Shown piece by piece: positions 61,101 to 64,000 of a DNA stretch of 64,000 bases. The notes beneath the pieces are model-generated. The model was not told the DNA's origin. It was given only the letters and a program-made list of their open reading frames with translations, and ran no database searches. The DNA comes from Mactromeris polynyma (Eukaryota > Mollusca > Bivalvia > Venerida > Mactridae), in assembly GCA_032209605.1 (NCBI GenBank), contig JASFXZ010000005.1, positions 26,152,905 through 26,216,904 on the forward strand, written 5' to 3'. How positions within the stretch are numbered: the stretch's first letter is position 1; each line of letters opens with the position of its first letter. The position numbers and the translations under genes were made by a program.

Positions 61101-63122
61101 AGTCTGGTCAAACAGTCAATTTCCCGGGATTTGTAATAATTTATCATGTCAAATTCCCACATGTCTGGAATCGTCTTTAGGTTTCAAGTCCTGTATATCC
61201 CTGCCAACCTCCGCCCCCACCCTGGGGTGAAGCATAGATAAGTGCATTACAGTGGTAAGGTGACATGTGAGGTGAAGAAATTGTGTTCTGGTCGAAAGTT
61301 GTTACGTCACAGTGGTAACAATAACTCCTGGCCTCGACTTCATTTTTCCAAGGCCATAACTTTATAACTTCAAACTTGCAGCCTTGATATAATCAGCCAC
61401 CCTGATTAGGTAAAAACTTCATAGCCTAGACGTTACAGTAAGGGACATTATGTTGTGGTCGCAAGTTATTTTGTCCTGGCTGTGACAATATAACATGTGG
61501 CCTCAACTTATTTTCTCAAGGCCATGGCTTGGTAACTTAAAGCTTTTACATAATTTGTCTCGCAGAAAAGAAATATATCCGATAGATACAACTTATTTAA
61601 ACTAAGCTTGTGCACGTAAATGAATGAGAAATGGTACAAATATTTAATGAATTACGATAATTATGTTGAGTTGTCATTACCCCATTATACAATGACTATT
61701 TATTCTTTCATCAGTCTAATTGGCTCACTAATTAGTCTGAACTTTAATCTTAGATTGTTATCTATTCTTTACTACAATACTATTATTAGATCCCGATGAT
61801 TTGAATAAAGGATATTCTTTTGTTGTTTTATCTAATTGTAGATTAATTACCAAGCGTCTCTTGATATTTGATACTTTGATTTTATCTTTGCCTGTTTGGA
61901 ATGATGTTTAGTTTCGTATTGGAGTGAAGTTATATTTTACTGACTACGGTTTAACTTTGTAGGGTTGTTTTTGTTAAATGGGAAATATTTTATTTTATTC
62001 ATCTCTTCCATCTAATGATTGAATTTCTTCATAGCTGTAGATTGCGTATAATGTACTAGCTACTTTCTTTTCACCTTGCATTTATTTTATTCAAATTTAC
62101 ACATTTTCAAATATAGTTGGTATATTGCCATCACCTTGGTTGCAATATTCATAAGATTATTTAGAATTGTATATTAGTGTAAATGAATGGTGATCTACAG
62201 TATTAAATCTCATGTTTACTCCATTATGTCTTCTATGATTTTGTAGCTTCATGAGAAAAAATACATTTGTGTGATATCATTTATGTTGTAATCATAATTT
62301 ATGTTGTTATCTTTTATGTTGTTATCTTTTATGTTGTTATCATTATTTATGTTGTTATCTTTTATGTTGTTATCATTATTTATGTTGTTATCATTATTTA
62401 TGTAGGTATCATTATTTATGTTGTTATCTTTTATGTTGTTATCTTTTATGTTGTTATCATTTATGTTGTTATCATTTGTGTTATATTTTCAGGGTTTATA
62501 TTTCTCATATTACAAGACAATGATAGAATCAAAGACATTCTTTGAGGGTCTCAACCAAGTTATGAACGATAATATCACTGAATATCCTCTCACTATCAAC
62601 ACTTTGAAAAGATTTAATTTATATCCAGAGGTAAGTATGTGACAAACTTTAAATATACCTGAACATTTACTGTTTTCCTCTCTATATAAGGATTTTGTAT
62701 TTTTAAAATACTCCAGTTTTTACCATGAGTTAAATCTAAGCCATTTTACATATGATTTATTGCAATAAATGGACCACCACGGAATGGTTCAAAAAAGAAA
62801 AAAAGTCTTTAGATCAGTTGTAGATTCAAACTTTCGAGACATTCTATGTTTTCATGTATATAAATCTTTGCTGTATATTGAGGGTGTGATGCAAACCATC
62901 GTAACTGCTTATTTACCGTACCTGAGTTACATTAGGTTTGTATAAAACCCTTGATATGTGGTGTAATAAAAGTCTAAGACTGCGTATTTATATATTTAAA
63001 GGTCGTCTTAGCAATTGGGTTTCGGGCGTATGAGGGTATAAATGTAGCTATGAAGAGACCCACCAAATTATGCTGGACAGTAAATAGAGGGGAAGGTTTG
63101 AGTCCAGTACAGAGTTGTGAAG
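52183..63122 (+). CDS. DPY19-like C-mannosyltransferase (5' part; continues past window)
   Basis: Exons: 52183-52351, 58203-58227 (25 nt), 60738-60825, 62493-62630, 63002-63122. Phases agree (running totals 169, 194, 282, 420, 541), giving about 180 residues. DPY19 enzymes are multi-pass ER membrane proteins that attach mannose from dolichol-phosphate-mannose to tryptophan in WxxW motifs, for example in thrombospondin repeats. A Lys/Ser-rich cytosolic head (1-48) is followed by the first membrane segment [14 protein letters not shown] (51-64). Then come the family-diagnostic [48 protein letters not shown] and [18 protein letters not shown]. It is closest by eye to DPY19L1 among the human paralogs, but L3/L4 cannot be excluded, so no symbol is given. 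Intron 1 (5.85 kb) carries a pogo-like transposon. No further exon was seen in 63123-64000. Confidence 0.9.
53650..53946 (+). pseudogene. Pogo/Tigger-type DDE transposase fragment
   Basis: The plus-strand frame carries [14 protein letters not shown] followed by [18 protein letters not shown]. This matches the region around the first catalytic Asp of pogo/Tigger/jerky-type DDE transposases, normally WN(A/C)DETGF. Here the Asp-Glu pair reads Glu-Lys. Only about 98 residues remain open, with no N-terminal DNA-binding part recognised and no continuation after about 53943. It is a dead remnant. Confidence 0.7.
54186..54574. mobile_element. Palindromic MITE nested in the pogo-like element
   Basis: The ends pair as GAAAGCCTGGTGGCAA (left) and the reverse complement of CCACCAGGCTTTAG (right). 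TAGTTAC flanks both sides (54179-54185 and 54575-54581), a good target duplication. The interior is built of repeated GAATTCATGAAGTTGAA-type words in both orientations, so most of the element can fold on itself. Confidence 0.75.
55492..58202. other. Rest of DPY19L intron 1
   Basis: AT-rich intronic sequence. I see no exon, no RNA gene and no clear transposon with paired ends. Chance open frames are short and have no recognisable similarity. Confidence 0.5.
58516..58667. repeat. 38-bp tandem repeat, four copies
   Basis: The unit GTAGATAGAGCAGTTTTGCT continues to a CTC(A/G)ATATTGT end. Copies 1 and 3 have A and copies 2 and 4 have G at the variable site, so the array may have grown by duplication of a two-unit block. 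It lies in DPY19L intron 2. Confidence 0.95.
59286..59543. mobile_element. MITE with CAGGGGCC ends
   Basis: The left end CAGGGGCCATTTTCATAAAC and the reverse complement of the right end, CAGGGGCCTTATTCACAAAC, form inverted repeats. These continue as AGAGTGAAACTCTGACTTTA against AAGACTGAAACTCAGACTT. About 258 bp, no coding content. It lies in DPY19L intron 2. Confidence 0.75.
61262..61550. repeat. Imperfect duplicated block, period ~175-180 bp
   Basis: The phrases TGGTCG(A/C)AAGTT, CTGGCCTCGACTTCATTTTT / GTGGCCTCAACTTATTTTCT and CAAGGCCAT(A/G) recur in the same order (about 61290-61370 and 61457-61540). It is a degraded dispersed repeat in DPY19L intron 3. Confidence 0.5.
62276..62483. repeat. 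Simple repeat, TTTATGTTGTTATC(A/T) units
   Basis: About 13 units of 15-18 bp with TATGTTGTTATC as the constant part and AT-rich spacers. The array ends about 10 bp before the splice acceptor at 62491-62492, so it forms part of the T-rich stretch preceding DPY19L exon 4. Confidence 0.9.
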
Positions 63123-64000
63123 GTATGTACATGTTTAGTTCCTGGTTCCCGGTCTTGTACAAAGGTATGTAGTTTGTGGTAAACAGTTGTGTACAAAATT
63201 ATGCCTGGTACCAGAGTAAGTTTGGCATTTATATTTCAATTCCTACATTTCATGATAATTGAATGGCTTCAATTATTTTCACATTTAAACATTTACTGTG
63301 AACTTGCATTGGAAACTGTTTTTGCCCATATGTTGGTTGAACAAATCTCCAGCTGTCTGCTGTTCTTGACCTTTGATATTATGTGACTGATCTACAGTTC
63401 TACTTCTTGCTTGTTAGTAAAACCTTTATAAAGTTTCACAATTAAGTGAAGTGGAATTTTTATTGCTTATGATATACATGTAATTTGATCCACATTGATG
63501 GTCCTAGTACATCTAGAATTTTCTGTAATTAGATTTAATGAATGATACTCTCTTCTCATGATTGTATATGCTTTCCTCTATTTGTATTAAGAAGTGCTAT
63601 TGTCTAAGATATGTATGTAATAGACACAGTAATAGTTTGGCTTCAAAAAATGTCTGCTTGCAACTGTAACATATGTTTCATGCAGACACACATCATACTG
63701 TCTGATATGAAGTCAAGGATCTATATGTTGCTCATCAGTGCAAAATGGTCTTAAGTTGATAACTTTTAAGTTCATGTGTCTGGTGTACACAAATACTTGA
63801 TCTAATATTTGACACAAAATCTACATGAACCCAGGTAGGAGCTTTCATTAACATTAAGCTATCCTAACTCCTCTTATGACTACATGTATACAAAGGTTCA
63901 ACTAAGGGCTGAATCGAAAGGGTCCTTTTGCTAATTTTTGACTGACTTTTACCCTTTTATAGCCAAAATACCTATAATTTAGATAAAAATTGACCCTTCA
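63123..64000. other. DPY19L intron 5 (to window end)
   Basis: AT-rich sequence after the donor at 63123. The next expected DPY19L exon is not seen; it should lie to the right. No repeat with paired ends is obvious. Confidence 0.5.

Noticed and set aside
62267..62545. Open frame rich in YVVI repeats
   Set aside because: It is the translation of a simple repeat. Only its end overlaps the real DPY19L exon 4 (62493-62630).

Overview
This is a eukaryotic nuclear segment from an AT-rich invertebrate genome. It has five protein-coding genes of conserved animal families, many GT-AG introns, and a dense load of short palindromic and tRNA-derived repeats. The repeat style, the protein divergence from human, and the presence of ciliary genes fit a lophotrochozoan, most likely a bivalve mollusc. 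The species is inference; nothing in the window fixes it.

Layout, left to right. (1) ABCF2, minus strand: only the 5' end is present (coding 2625 to 392); the rest lies left of base 1. (2) USP40, plus strand, 3773-23673: 29 exons that join without a phase error into 1281 codons plus stop. It is divergent from ABCF2, and the two share a roughly 500-bp promoter interval. (3) 23674-28277: convergent intergenic space with no gene seen. (4) CATIP, minus strand, 36617-28278: 10 exons, 383 codons; one intron holds a 48-bp minisatellite of about 24 copies. (5) 36618-41458: AT-rich space with one small palindromic transposon and a 44-bp tandem repeat. (6) A sperm microtubule inner protein 7-like gene (SPMIP7/SPATA48), minus strand, 46629-41459: 8 exons, 433 codons. 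(7) 46852-52078: a 5.2-kb element or nest with degenerate inverted ends, filling the promoter interval between two divergent genes. (8) DPY19L C-mannosyltransferase, plus strand: starts at 52183, five exons seen up to 63122, continuing past the right edge. Its first intron holds a decayed pogo/Tigger-like transposon (52537-55491) with intact 25-bp inverted ends, TA target duplications and a smaller transposon nested inside.

The genes do not form one pathway. ABCF2 is a soluble ABC ATPase linked to ribosomes, USP40 is a ubiquitin-protease-fold protein, and DPY19L is an ER glycosyltransferase. CATIP and the SPMIP7-like protein both belong to cilium or flagellum biology and lie head-to-tail on the same strand. 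I found no wholly new gene system. The most unusual material is the 5.2-kb inverted-arm element, the near-perfect GC-rich hairpin inside it, the pogo-like element, and the open-frame minisatellite. Exon coordinates were read by eye from splice signals and checked by phase arithmetic: all three complete genes come out at exact multiples of three.
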